Source: Gracilaria gracilis (Eukaryota; Rhodophyta; Florideophyceae; Gracilariales; Gracilariaceae). From it: a stretch of 64,000 nucleotides of DNA. Shown here piece after piece: positions 9,125-19,885 of this stretch. Every line of letters starts with the position of its first letter. Position 1 is the stretch's first letter. The notes beneath the pieces are model-generated. The model was given only the letters and a program-made list of their open reading frames with translations, was not told the origin of the DNA and did not search any database. Location of the stretch: positions 96,894 to 160,893 of the forward strand of contig JARGSG010000049.1 of the NCBI GenBank assembly GCA_030374805.1. Reading direction: 5' to 3'. Made by a program: the position numbers and the translations under genes.

Positions 9125-9968
9125 CGCCTACTTTTCGTTTTGTTCGGTTAGTCATTTTCATACGCTTGTGATGATTTAGGAAAATTGTGAAACCTGGGGC
9201 GGGAGCGGGGGCAGGAGCGGGGAAGGGAGCGAGGGCGCGGGGTCATCCCATACATGGGAAAATACCTAATGGGAGATGGGCCAGGTTTGTCCTGTATCTA
9301 TCTAGTAGCTTTTAGAATGTTTCATCCAATTGTGGCACGCCATCCTGAAGAGCTGAAGAGCTCTGTTGCAGCTACCCTTACCAAAACTCGGGATCTGAGA
9401 AAGAAAAAGTGCGAGAAGAAGAGATGAAAACTTCAAACATCATACTCATGAGACTCCTACGAAAACCGTACCATTCGGAATAATGTATATCCGTGACATT
9501 GATATAGCCAAATGTAGCCATAGAGTGGCACAGGCTAATGATTCGGATTCCTTATGGCCGCAATGAGATATGCATCTCGTAATCGGGCTCCCATTGGGCC
9601 AGGACAATAATTTTGGTTTTGAGAACTTTGATCAGTGGTGCTACCTTCGTAGATGGCGCCTTACAGGTCTGGGTTTGCTGCAAACCCAACATTGTTCAAT
9701 TAGATTCTAATTATTGAAGTAAGTTGTGCTCCTTTTCTTGCTAAATTAGCCGCCAAGCTCATGCTCATCTATGCAACTCTCCGTAGTCCCAGCCAAGGTC
9801 TTTAATTTCTTAGCTCGTTGCCATCGACAAGACGTGGAAAGAAAAAGGTTCCTAGCTAATAGCTAACATGTACAAGCCTGTTCTCTCAAAAACCCTAACT
9901 GTGTACTTGCAAACCGAGAAAAGGTTCCTGCTACGTGTAGCTAACCGTTACAATGTTGCCATCGACAA
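9125..9968. other. intergenic with dispersed-repeat pieces
   Basis: No gene. A GC-rich stretch near 9195-9240 ('gggagcggggg'-like) is followed by AT-richer DNA. A block at 9380-9445 ('gagaaagaaaaagtgcgag') recurs at 17050-17110. The motif 'gccatcgacaaga' followed by 'gaaaaaggttcct' occurs near 9820 and 9957, so a short unit is duplicated there. Confidence 0.5.
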
Positions 9969-10018
9969 GATGTGGAGAGAAAAGGTTCCCCTCCGGAGGA
10001 ACCTTTTCTCTCCACATC
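9969..10018. repeat. perfect 21-bp inverted repeat (hairpin)
   Basis: Two 21-bp arms, GATGTGGAGAGAAAAGGTTCC and its exact complement, are separated by 8 bp (cctccgga). It stands alone and no coding frame uses it. Half of the arm is found once more near 9820-9850, suggesting an inverted tandem duplication of a local unit. Confidence 0.85.
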
Positions 10019-10059
10019 CTCTCACATATGCGCGATAAAAGGCGGGGAATACAGTTGTC

Positions 10060-10640
10060 CAAGTGTGGCTTTTCGCGGAGCCAGGTGACGTGGTAGCACA
10101 ACGTCCACAAAGGCAACACTTATCGCCGCTGGCTCTCAGAACGCCGGCCGTTGGCTTGTTTTCCTTCGTGAAGAACTTAAGCGCGTGGCAATTGCTGACA
10201 AAAACGTTAGCCGCATACAGTTCGTCTGTTTCAACAGACTTGTGAGATCAGCAAAAACCCTTTTCTGCCAAACGCGCCTCTCATTTGCTATTCGCCGCAT
10301 ACAGCAATGTGTAACATTCTTAAGATTACTACAGTAGAACCGATAACAAATTCTCAGTTCCACTGTTGACACACTGAATAAATAGTAAGGCTGGGAACAA
10401 AGCCATCTGTAGTTTTATACACCGACGAACATGGTCATTGGAATTGGCATAGGGTGTAGAAATATCGCTGACTCTTGTGCACCACTGTCGTTCTCATGGC
10501 CCCAGCCCCACCATTTGCAATCAAGGTCCAAATTAATCTCAGCGCAGATGTTATACACCAATCATTTTATTATTATTGCAAAGGTTCACCTAGTAGTTTT
10601 TACTTTCCCACTGCCTTTCTTTCTTTCGAAGAGAAGGTGA
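10060..10640. repeat. dispersed repeat R, forward copy
   Basis: Matches 16830-17465 in the opposite orientation. Shared landmarks are 'gagccaggtgacgtgg' (10078), 'acagacttgtgagatcagc' (10232) and 'ccaaattaatctcagcgc' (10529). Identity is about 80% by eye with several indels. No conserved coding frame, so a non-coding mobile element or duplicated host spacer. Confidence 0.65.
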
Positions 10641-10904
10641 AATAGGTACTCAAGCCTCCGTAGAAAAAAGAAATAGTCGTCAGAGAGGTTGGACCCAGGA
10701 CCGACTCATCACACTTTACCCTCTGGAGTCTCTGGTTATCTGTCGTTAGCTTCCAGCAAGTTACGCAAAATTTATTGCTTGTGTTTTGTGTGCTTGCTCC
10801 CAGTCCGTTTGGAACGCACTGCTAAACTGTCTTGACTGTTTGTGCGGGACAGCGTTAGCACAATGTCTCGCACCGCCGTGTCCCACCGTAACGTTTCAGT
10901 TTTT

Positions 10905-11999
10905 TTACTGTCTCCATCGTAGAATACGCGACTTCGCCGTATCGGACGAAACGGCAAACCGTTCTTTCTCCAAGTGCAACCGAGAAACCATTGGATTCTC
11001 GCAGCCCAAGAAGTTCTCATGAAGAACAGTTTTCTGTGGCCAATGCAAAGGATTGCTAATGTCAAAGCATATCTTAGAACGAAAGAAAAAGCTCGGCACC
11101 ACCGCGAGAAAGGATAGGGCAGATGCCGTTAAGAATGCATAGAGAAAGCCGTCTGGCACTACCGTAGCATCGACCTCATTTTTGAAATCACACATACCCA
11201 CACCGTCCGTAGCGAACACTTCTCGACGTAGCGAGATTGGATTTGGCCATGACTGAGAGAATAGGATCACCGCCCTCCTCGCGAACTCGTTTTCCAGTCC
11301 AGTGAAGTCGAAGTATACATCGGTGTGCCAAACGGGTAAAAGTTTTCTATTGTTAGTCACATTCGGCAGGTTCGAAGTAGTATACGAGTAGGTGAAGGTC
11401 ACCCTTGTCCCATTTGTATACAAGAACGCACAAGCTTCAGTTTGGTCCTCAGGTGCAGCTTGCTCGGGATAGACCGCACACCCTGTGAAGAAATCAGCAG
11501 GAAGAGGCTCAGGTGGGGCGTCGTTGGGCGAAAACGAATACAACAAGTCCGTGCATTGAGTTACAAATTCTTCACCGTCACGGAACAGATTCCCCGCTCT
11601 CTGTTGAATGACAGTGCTATTCGCGTCAGTACCATTCATGTCGAGGCATCGAAGTAGAATGATGCTCGACAGAGATGTTGAATTGGTGAAGCCTTGTCGT
11701 CTCCCCCCAGAACTCAGAGAAGTACAATTCCTTTTCTCCCATCTCGTCGAAGTCGTGGGGTCGCTGGAAAACGAGATGAGGACTTCGAGGATGATGAAAA
11801 TTGCGGTGGTAGCAGCAAATAGCAGCCTTGTGCGAATTTGGTGGTTTCGCACATTAATCGATGTGCGTCTTTGAAGCGATTTACTCTCGAAAAAACAATT
11901 CCAGCGCAGTGCACCGTATAGGAGGGCAACTTCGGAGGCGGCGGAGATAAATGTGAAGATGAGACTGACATACTGTGACTTGAGCTGGAAAACCACCAT
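10905..11999 (-). CDS. predicted multi-pass membrane protein of a local family
   Basis: 364 codons from ATG (11999-11997) to TAA. Membrane segments are predicted at residues 9-33 ('YVSLIFTFISAASEVALLY'), 56-78 ('LLFAATTAIFIILEVLISF') and about 300-325 ('FLTASALSFLAVVPSFFF'). The roughly 200-residue loop between the last two is rich in N-x-S/T sites and cysteines, so it probably faces outside. After the last helix comes 'ISNPLHWPQKTV', a motif shared with the paralogue at 12427 and the fragment at 21729. No known domain; function unknown. It diverges from its paralogue across a 427-bp spacer, and a TATATA motif at 12091-12096 lies about 90 bp upstream. Confidence 0.75.
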   Translation of the reverse strand: MVVFQLKSQYVSLIFTFISAASEVALLYGALRWNCFFESKSLQRRTSINVRNHQIRTRLLFAATTAIFIILEVLISFSSDPTTSTRWEKRNCTSLSSGGRRQGFTNSTSLSSIILLRCLDMNGTDANSTVIQQRAGNLFRDGEEFVTQCTDLLYSFSPNDAPPEPLPADFFTGCAVYPEQAAPEDQTEACAFLYTNGTRVTFTYSYTTSNLPNVTNNRKLLPVWHTDVYFDFTGLENEFARRAVILFSQSWPNPISLRREVFATDGVGMCDFKNEVDATVVPDGFLYAFLTASALSFLAVVPSFFFRSKICFDISNPLHWPQKTVLHENFLGCENPMVSRLHLEKERFAVSSDTAKSRILRWRQ

Positions 12000-12090
12000 G
12001 TGGACTGGAAAAGAGAGGGAGAGGGCGCTGAAGTCAAGGCGGACGAATTGGAGCGATGTCCGTCATCTTCAAACACGGTCTCTTTGGAAG

Positions 12091-12096
12091 TATATA
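12091..12096 (-). promoter_or_regulatory. TATA-like box of gene 10905-11999
   Basis: TATATA read on the minus strand, about 92 bp before the ATG at 11999, with no competing ATG close by. Confidence 0.4.
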
Positions 12097-12351
12097 GAGA
12101 ACGAAGAGAAAATATCCGTAAGCGGAGACATAACTAATCATACATTCCAACAATTCCTACTTGTGTAACATTGCTCCTTTTGGTGTTATACAGCAGATGA
12201 ACAAAGTGGGGAATACACAACCCGGCTAACAATTATCCAAGTGTACAACCAACAGCAGAGTGTCCTGGGGTGTTGGTTTCGGCAGAGGGGAAGACAGTCC
12301 TTACTCGAGGTGTTAGTTTCGAGTAAAGAAGAAGTTTAGGCCCAACCCACA

Positions 12352-12382
<31 letters not shown>

Positions 12383-12390
12383 CCCCCCCC
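12352..12390. repeat. poly-C tract in the divergent spacer
   Basis: 28 C, one T, then 10 C, located 36 bp upstream of the plus-strand paralogue's ATG. The longest homopolymer in the window. Other C runs are at 623-639 and around 27800-27820. Confidence 0.95.
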
Positions 12391-12426
12391 TGTCTATCAT
12401 CTTTCTTCTTCGGTTCTGCAGTCAAC

Positions 12427-13557
12427 ATGATTGTAATTCCTCTAAAGTCGCAATATGTCAGTCTCATCATTTCATTCATCTCGGCCGCCTCTGAGCTCGC
12501 TTTCTTGTTCGCGGCACTAAACTGGAACGGCTTTTACGAGTGTATGGCACTTCAGAAAGGAGAACATCTCACAGTGCGCCACCATCTCAATCGTACCAGG
12601 TTACTGGCCTTAACAACGGCGTTTATATTTATCATCGTGGAAATTTTTAACTCATTCTACAGCGACCCCACTCTCATCAAGAAAGAGGGGGAGACAAAAC
12701 CTTGCAGTTTTCTGACCTCCGCTAATGTGCAAGAGAACTTGACGAGTATAACCTATCAATTCAATCGTATTGCACTTTCATGTGTTGACGCAGATGAAAC
12801 CAAGGTCTGGCTGAGCGGAGGAAATTTGTTTGTGGATGAAGAGTCCGTCGTCCAGTGTTCGGACTAGCTTTACTCCTTTGATCGTAAGCCTCCTCAAGAT
12901 GAATCGCTACCGGAAGACTACGTTGTGGAATGCGAGACGGTTCTTCACCAAACATACGGAGAAATTGAACTCTGTTCACTTCTTTATCGAAAAGGAAATC
13001 GAGTAGCCTTCTCAGAATTACTGCCACAAACAATTCTAAACAATCTCACTCAAAACCTTGAAGAAATGCCACTACGGCACACGGATGTGTTTTTTGATGT
13101 TTCTGGAAGAGAGCAAGAGTTTGCATCCAGGGCTGTGTTTCATTTGTCCACGGGTGAGCGAGACGAGGTGGAGCTGCGTCGCAAAGTGTTCACCAGTGAA
13201 GGAGAAGGGGAGTGCCAGTTTATCAAAACAGTCGACGCTACAGAAGTGAGATCGGCGCTCATCTACGCAATGATTGGGATCTGGATAACATCGTTTCTGG
13301 TATTCGCAATTTCTTTGTCGTTTCGCTCTCGCATATTCTTCAGTATGAGTAACCCATTGCACTGGGCCCAGAAAGCTGTAATTCTCGACGACGTTGGAGA
13401 AGGTAAGAACCCCGTAGTTTCTAGTGTCGATTTGGATGGAAAAAGGTTTGTAGTATTATCGTGCTCGACAAAACCAGAGCAGGATGAAAGTGGTGTTCCA
13501 AATCGTTTTCATCAGCATGACAAGGATAACGACGATAGGGAGATGATTCATACTTGA
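12427..13557 (+). pseudogene. paralogous membrane protein with one in-frame TAG
   Basis: The same frame runs from ATG 12427 to the stop at 13555-13557 and is broken only by TAG at 12865-12867. The product matches the minus-strand neighbour throughout: start 'LKSQYVSLIISFISAASELA', second helix 'LALTTAFIFIIVEIF', Cys/Asn-glycosylation loop, last helix 'IGIWITSFLVFAISL' and then 'MSNPLHWAQKAVI'. At the stop the neighbour has Leu in 'CTDLLYSF' against 'CSD*LYSF' here, so TTG changed to TAG. Without the stop the protein would be 376 residues. The lack of any frameshift suggests a young pseudogene, a segregating null allele, or readthrough. Confidence 0.75.
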
Positions 13558-13855
13558 TTTGAACATTAAATGTGAACGGTCTGATGTGCATGAGAGTTTA
13601 AAGGTTGCGTCGATCTTGCACGCTTTAACACTTCTGCTTCTATGTTCTATGCCCTTTGATTGGGTACTTGGGCGGCGAAGAGAAGCAGATATCTATGCAG
13701 TGTATTCTCACATCTGCAAAGAAACTCGTGCGACTCCATTGCACCTTTTTTAGCGAAACACCGGACTGTCTCGGAAATGCTGTGAAGAGAGGGAGAAAGT
13801 TAGCTTAAAAGTATCCACTGTAACGCAATCTCGGTTGCATCGTTATCCAAAATGC
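13558..13855. other. intergenic, nothing recognised
   Basis: Spacer between the membrane-protein pair and the left arm of the inverted duplication. A frame at 13559-13753 has no support. Confidence 0.4.
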
Positions 13856-14565
13856 GAAGAAGAGAGTCATACCCTTTGTAAACTTTACATCATCGGCTCG
13901 AACCTCAAAGGCTTGTCCACAAATACAAGGATGGACTTGCTAAGCCTCTGAAGAACAGTTCCTCTTCCTTTCTGCGGTTCACCTCCTTCCGACTTTACCC
14001 AGCGATAATAAGCTGGATATTTATCCAATATTGTTAAACAGGCGCAAAGGTGAGAATTCATGACGTGTCAAGTTGTAGCAGGGGTTTCAAAGTGCTTACC
14101 GTCCTTTTCAATTAATGCGCACGCAGTACCTAGATAGATATGCCAAACTTGTCAGCACAACAATATGCCAAAGTTGGGAATAGGTTTCGACAGATACTTG
14201 AGGTAGACATCGATATCTAGATAAAAGGGCACAGAACCAACTCGAGAGCACCAAATTTGCTCAGCTGGTTTACAGTTTGAGATAATGCTCCAAAGTGAGA
14301 TGTACGATGTGTGAGCTAACTTATTGCAAATCCTTAGTTCTTCACACAGCCAACAATCCGTGGCTGACAGAAGAATCGCCTTTTGGGTTCCTTGTTACCG
14401 TCCTACACCTCTGACAGAACGCTGGCTGCACGAATGGTTCTCGCTTCATGGCGTTTCAGAGGAGCTCTTGTGCCGAAGCTGAAAAAAAGGAGGCAGTCAA
14501 ATTCGATCAGAAACCTACTGGCTCTGTTCTTTTGCTCATTGACTTATTGTTTCTCTTCACTACAC

Positions 14566-14572
14566 TATATAA
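14566..14572 (+). promoter_or_regulatory. TATA box of gene 14711-15331
   Basis: TATATAA, 139 bp upstream of the ATG and conserved in the inverted paralogue (about 19383-19392). Confidence 0.55.
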
Positions 14573-14710
14573 GCTGACCCCCAACCCCTACATCACCGGG
14601 GTATATCTATTTGTCTCCAGCCTGTCTTCTTCCCTCAAATTATCCCCAATCTATTCGAGTTCACTCGAACAATACCTTCGTACCGTCTACAATCCCACAT
14701 CTCAGACATC

Positions 14711-15331
14711 ATGATCCGCCGGCTTTTGTTTTTGGTTCTCGTTGCTTTGATGCTCGTTTGCAACGGTGGTTTTGGGGCTTTACTTCGGCCCCCATTGCAC
14801 ATAACGTGTGAAACCGACAAAGTGAATGCTTGTGCTGACACAGACGGTCAACTGTACGACTGCACGAAAGGAACCTATATGCCGTACGCTGGGCAAACAT
14901 CATATATCATTGCGCTCACTGCAAAACCAACTTCGACATCATTCGTGGCCCAGGAGTGTTCCACTGTTCTACCAGAGATGGGCGGACACTCGTCATTATC
15001 AGCGACGATTGGGTTTCAATCGGGGGCACTCCCAAACCTGTGCCGCGACGTTTTCGATTTTGATGACAAGGCATCCTCAGTTGTGTGCGAATCGTTATGG
15101 TCAATAAGGGATGTATTGGGAGCAGCCCCCACTTTCTCAAGTTTACCACCAGGCTTCCCGTTTGTCCCGGCGGCCCCGGCCCCCGTCCCCGCCCCCGCCC
15201 CCGGAGCCGTCTCAGAGACCGCCGGAGTTGCCGCCCCCGCCCCAGGTCTCACAACTCTCGTCCCAGGTCTCACAGACACCGTCCCAGATGTCACAAGTTT
15301 CCTATCATCTTTTGGTATAAGCCCTACGTGA
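14711..15331 (+). CDS. small secreted protein with Ala/Pro-rich tail (copy 1)
   Basis: 206 codons with a clear signal peptide ('MIRRLLFLVLVALMLVCNGG', cleaved near 'GFGA'). A roughly 120-residue domain follows with six or more cysteines ('CETDKVNACADTDGQLYDC' is the first cluster). The tail is built of 'PAPVPAPAPG' units and ends in a 'PGLTxxVPGLT' pattern. Ala-Pro repeats recall arabinogalactan-type cell-wall proteins, but the folded domain is not one I know. A role in the extracellular matrix is only inference. A near twin is encoded on the opposite strand at 18453-19250; the copies differ mainly in the length of the Ala-Pro tail. Confidence 0.8.
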   Translation: MIRRLLFLVLVALMLVCNGGFGALLRPPLHITCETDKVNACADTDGQLYDCTKGTYMPYAGQTSYIIALTAKPTSTSFVAQECSTVLPEMGGHSSLSATIGFQSGALPNLCRDVFDFDDKASSVVCESLWSIRDVLGAAPTFSSLPPGFPFVPAAPAPVPAPAPGAVSETAGVAAPAPGLTTLVPGLTDTVPDVTSFLSSFGISPT

Positions 15332-15375
15332 GTCTACTATGGGGTCTCGAGCATATTCTGTATGCGAACCTTTGA

Positions 15376-16829
15376 GTAACTATATTATTATTACACTCGA
15401 CTGTCGCAGACCGAACGTTCACTAGGATATAGCCTGTGCTTCAGCAGCAGTATCGGGATATCTCCACTGAGGATATATGTTCTTTCGCAGTGGGGATAGC
15501 ACCCGTGAAGTGTGGATGGCTTCCAGAACGACGGTCGCTCCGCGTCGAAATCAGACATCCACGATTCAAAGCTTGAAGCGCATACCCAAACAATTTTCTT
15601 GTAACATTCATTCGAGCGCAAATGCAAGCATCGTCTGCTCCTGTCCCTCGCTCCAATAAAATTCCACTTGCGATTCTTACACATTTGATGACATTTTTGA
15701 AAGCCTTTCCGTGCAGATGAGTGTTCTTGATGCACTACATTGATTGAGATTGTCGGCCATCAGTAGGGAGTCCTTAGTTCCTGTAGTGACAAATATAAAC
15801 TGTGTCTAGCCCGGAAACCAGCTACGATGGATGACCATTTCAACCGAAGGACGACCACTATACACACCGGGTGGGAGTGGCATTTTGCGGTCGCAGTTAG
15901 AGCAAGGGCGGCGAGTGCTGCGGTGGCTTCAGACGGAAGAATTTGGAAGCAAGACGATGGTGGGGAGTTAGGGCGCCAAAGCTGATGCTGACCCAAAGAG
16001 CATGAACGATAGGAAAGGTAATCCCATAAGGGCGGGGGTGAGGGCATTCGCGATGATGCATCCGGGAGAGGCTAGGAGACCACGGGAAAGCACAGTGGTG
16101 ATTTGTTCGCGTTGTTCACGGGCTCGCAGCCTTTATACGACATCATGAACACGCGATGCTCACTAAGGTAACCGCTGCCAAATCAAGCACCCGTCGTGGC
16201 TGCCGGCGGAAGCGGTGGATCTCATGAAGAAGCTGATGGTGAGAAAGCCGGAAGAAGGATGGTCGTTGGATAAGGTGAAGAGACACGCGCGGTACCTGGC
16301 TGGGGCTCATTGCAACAGACGCTACATATTAATGTTTCGGACGATTGTACTCGCGGCTAGGCGGGTGCACATCACGCTGGTGAGCTTTGTAGCAAGTGAG
16401 CTTATAGATAAGGTGTATCGATGTGAACTGCAAGCCATGGCGCCTATTGCTAACGCTGACGCCGTCAATATTGTGTGTGCGGCTTGATGCGTGTAGTACT
16501 GAGATATGCAGCACTTGCACCACGTTGGCTGTATCGTGAGCGTATGCGCTGTGTCGCCAAACTTAGCTCTACTGACACAGAGTAATAATAGCCATCAAAT
16601 TGAACGAGCATCGCGTTAAAGACCATCAAGGTCACACAGCCGTCCGATATTAAACGTCTGGTGTCTGCGTTACTTAAACCAAGATATCTTTACATCACAG
16701 GCGTCGATAGCCGGATTACGGAGGATTATATGTTTGATCAGTCTGCCTGAACTTCCTATCGGTGCTCCCAAACGGTCCGAAATGCGAGTTGAGCGTTGAG
16801 GTTACTATCGCAAATGAGCTCAGCGCTCC
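15376..16829. other. intergenic, no supported gene
   Basis: Frames on both strands are short and lack domains. A frame at 16215-16487 has a weak resemblance to the copia Pol region before RNase H ('YRCELQAM' against 'LKRELQTM' at position 19) that I do not trust. Nothing else seen. Confidence 0.35.
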
Positions 16830-17465
16830 CAGAGCCCAAAAGCAAAGAACAATTTATGTTGTGGAGATGCAGAGTCTCTGGAATTATAGATTTGTCGGAG
16901 ATTATGACAAGCGAGTAAAAGAGGAACAAGAAAAGTGCTGTAGATACCGTTTGAAACATCTGCGCTGAGATTAATTTGGACCATTGACTGCAAATGGTGG
17001 GGTTGGAGCCATGAGAACGTCAGTGGTGCACAAGATTCGGCGATATTTTTACACCCGGGATTTGAGAAAGAAGATAAAGTGCAAGAAGAATAGGTGAAAA
17101 CTTCAAACATCAGGTAGATATGCTGATCAGGTGCACGCAAATGTACGGCGTTGGTGAACAAATCAAAAAGCTTTTGCAAAGCTTTCCATAAAGTTCGGAA
17201 AACGATCGTTTTCTGATTTGTTCCAAGCATGCAAATATGTGACGCTGATCTCACAAGTCTGCTGAAACAGACGCACTGCGAAAGTATACACCTATGCGGC
17301 TAACGCTTGTGTCAGCAATTGGCATGTGCTCAAGTTTTTCACGGAGAAAAAAGGTGCCGGCCAGCATTTTGAGCTCCAATGGGGTGTTCCCTGCGTGGTG
17401 CTGTGCGTTACAACGGTACACGTAAGGCGTTGCTACCACGTCACCTGGCTCTGCGAAAGCCACAC
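16830..17465. repeat. dispersed repeat R, inverted copy
   Basis: Reverse-complement match to 10060-10640, with the same order of landmarks read backwards. It also holds the block at 17050-17110 shared in direct orientation with 9380-9445, so it is a composite of at least two repeat families. Confidence 0.65.
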
Positions 17466-18055
17466 AGAGTGCACTTGGGTAACTACCGAAGGTAAGGGTT
17501 AGCTAACCTTAGGACACTGGTTTTTCCAGGGCACAGCAGAAGTAGATTTATTGGAGCAAATTAGGCTTTGTTGTGCTACATGTAGATCATGACCTGGCCA
17601 GTGCTGAAAGCAGCTTGGCCGATCTTCATCAGTAGGTCTGTTGACCAACGATCTCTACTTAGGTTATTCTGTTGATCAACGATCTCAGAACTCTTTGTTC
17701 TTCGCCGTTTTGTAACACGTTTTACTGCCCGCCCACCACACCCGGGAACAGTATTTGTCTTCTGGATCATACTGCAGGAGCTCAGTTCTTCTGAGCTTCA
17801 AGCGACATGCTTTCTAAGCTATCGCAATCCCTTTCTCCCAAGCCGTAAAGATCTGTCGCTCGGCAACAGCCTTGGAGCGAACAATAATAGGAACATCTCT
17901 CCAAGTCTTGTCGATGGCATCGTGCTAACAGCTGGATAGATAGGACTAACTCTACATCCAGTGAAATGCGTACATGACGAGTAACTAGATTGTCACTGTA
18001 TGCGCCGCAGATGCCGTGCTGGGTGCATGGATGTGTCGCTAACATAAAGATATCC
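17466..18055. other. intergenic, nothing recognised
   Basis: No credible gene. A short palindrome 'aggttagctaacct'-like lies near 17500. Small frames on the minus strand (17576-18045) have no support. Confidence 0.35.
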
Positions 18056-18059
18056 GGCG

Positions 18060-18240
18060 TTGAGGATCGACAGATGTTTTACAAGTTAAAAGACACAGGC
18101 GCACGCGCATGCAACCGTTTACACGCCGTTATCTCAAGGGTTATAAGACAACGGTCAGCTAGCTGATGGCTGCGAATGCACACCTTCTCTCCCTTCACAC
18201 CGGCTCACCGTGCGGCTCGCCTCCCATGCACCATTACACA
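18060..18240. repeat. dispersed repeat S, copy 1
   Basis: Direct repeat of 22455-22635. Shared pieces are 'tttacaa.ttgaaggc/ttacaagttaaaag', 'caaccgtttacacgccg', 'tcaagggttataagaca', 'agctagctgatggctgcg' and 'atgcacac'. Roughly 75% identity. Unknown nature. Confidence 0.5.
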
Positions 18241-18414
18241 CAAAACTAAACATTTTCTAACCGCACTTAAAGTGCGATGGAAGATATGCTCAAACCCAAG
18301 CAGACGTGAAAAGCTATCGTTGTAGTCTTAGGGATGCTTCGACGGCCTCAAGAAAATAATAGATATGACAAGGGCGACATTTGCAGAGAATCAGAACGAA
18401 TGTTTACTCAAAGG

Positions 18415-19885
18415 TTTGACATATAGAATATGCTCAAGACCATATAGTAGACTCACAGAGGGCTCATACCAAAAGATGTTAGGATACTTGTGAGACCTGG
18501 GACGGGACTTGTGAGACCTGGCACGGGACTTGTGAGACCTGGGATGGTAGTTGTGAGACCCAGGGCGGCAGTTATGGGACCCAGGGCGGGAGCTAGGGCG
18601 GGGGGTAGGGCTGGGGCGGGAGCGGCGGCTGGGGCGGGAGCGGCGGCTGGGGCGGGAGCCGGGGCGGGAGCCGGGGCGGGCGCCGTGGCAGGGGCAGGGA
18701 CCGGTGCGGGCGCCACGGCAGGGGCAGGGACCGTAGTGGTGGTAGTAACTGCAGGGGCCGCAGTGGCCGCTGTCACGGTGGCAAGAGGGGCCGTGGTAGC
18801 CGGGGGCGCCCCGGCAAATGCGAATGGTACAAATGGTGCTCCGAATATATCCCTTATTGACCATAACGATTTGCACACAACCGATGATGCCTCGTCATCA
18901 AAATCGAAAACGTCGCGGCAAAGGTTTGGGCGTGATCCCGACTGAAACTCAAACGTCGCTGATAATGAAGAGTGCCCGCCCGTCTCTGGCAGAACAGTGG
19001 AACACTCTTGGGTCACGAATGATGTCGAAGTTGATTTTGCAGTGAGCGCAATGATATATGATGTTTGCCCAGCGTACGGCATATAGGTTCCCTCCGTGCA
19101 GTCGTACAGTTGACCGTCTGTGTCAGCACAAGCATTCACTTTGTCGGTTTCACATGTTATGTGCAATGGGGGCCGAAGTAGAGCCCCAAAACCACCGTTG
19201 CAAACGAGCATCAAAGCAACGAGAACCAAAAATAAAAGCCGGCGGATCATGATGTCTGAGATGTGGGATTGTACACGGTACGAAGATATTGTTCGAGTGA
19301 ACTCGGGTAGATTGGGAATAATGTGAGGGAAGACGACAGGATGAAGACAAAAAAAAGAGTTCCGGTGACTTGGGGGGTCAGCTTATATATAGTGTATTGA
19401 GTAAAAAAACAGAGCCGGTAGGTTTCTAATCGAATTTGACTGCCTCCCTTCTTTCAGCTTCAACACAAGAGCTCCTCTGAAACGCCAGCAAGCGAGAACC
19501 ATTCGTTCAGCCAGCGTTCTGTCAGAGGTGTAGGACGGTGAAAAGGAACCCAAAAGGCCATTCTCCGGTCAGCCACGATTGTACGGTCTGTGAAGAACTA
19601 AGGATTTGTAATAAGTTAGCTCATGCATCGTACATCTCACTTTGGGGCATTAGCAATGCAAAGATATCTCAAACTGTAAACCAGCTGAGCATATAATATT
19701 TTTCATGACCGATATACACCGCTGAATACTGGATCCAGTCGGAAGGAGGAGAACCGTAGAAAGGAAGATGAACTGTTCTTCAGAGGTTTAGCAAGTCCAT
19801 CCTTGTAATTGTGGACAAGGCTGGAGGTTCGAGCCGATGGAGTGATCCGATGATGTATGATTCACTTTTTCGCTCTGTAGATAAC
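18415..19885. repeat. inverted duplication, right arm
   Basis: Reverse complement of 13860-15375, including a full copy of the secreted-protein gene, its TATA box and about 450 bp of upstream DNA. The arms are separated by about 3.0 kb. Confidence 0.85.
18453..19250 (-). CDS. small secreted protein with long Ala/Pro-rich tail (copy 2)
   Basis: 265 codons from ATG (19250-19248). The first 130 residues, with signal peptide and cysteine-rich domain, are almost the same as the copy at 14711. The C-terminal tail is longer: alternating Ala-Pro runs about 70 residues long, then three 'PGLTSPVPGLT'-type units. A TATATATAAGC box lies at about 19382-19392, upstream of the ATG on this strand. Unit slippage in the GC-rich repeat probably explains the length difference. 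The frame is intact. Confidence 0.8.
   Translation of the reverse strand: MIRRLLFLVLVALMLVCNGGFGALLRPPLHITCETDKVNACADTDGQLYDCTEGTYMPYAGQTSYIIALTAKSTSTSFVTQECSTVLPETGGHSSLSATFEFQSGSRPNLCRDVFDFDDEASSVVCKSLWSIRDIFGAPFVPFAFAGAPPATTAPLATVTAATAAPAVTTTTTVPAPAVAPAPVPAPATAPAPAPAPAPAPAAAPAPAAAPAPALPPALAPALGPITAALGLTTTIPGLTSPVPGLTSPVPGLTSILTSFGMSPL

Larger units (their letters stand above)
13860..15375. repeat. inverted duplication, left arm
   Basis: Matches 18415-19885 in reverse. Landmarks in order are 'tcggctcgaacctc', 'acaaggatggacttgctaa', 'cagctggtttacagtttgaga', 'cctctgacagaacgctggct', then the secreted-protein gene, then 'tctactatggtctcgagcat'-like DNA. About 85-90% identity by eye. Insertions distinguish the arms near 14010-14260. 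Confidence 0.85.

Noticed and set aside
16215-16487. Decayed copia Pol fragment
   Set aside because: Only one short resemblance ('YRCELQAM') to the copia RNase H lead; no catalytic block follows.
18490-18945. Gly/Ala-rich plus-strand frame antisense to the secreted protein
   Set aside because: Mirror image of the Ala-Pro tail of the real gene on the minus strand, with GTG/ATG-poor starts; a shadow frame.
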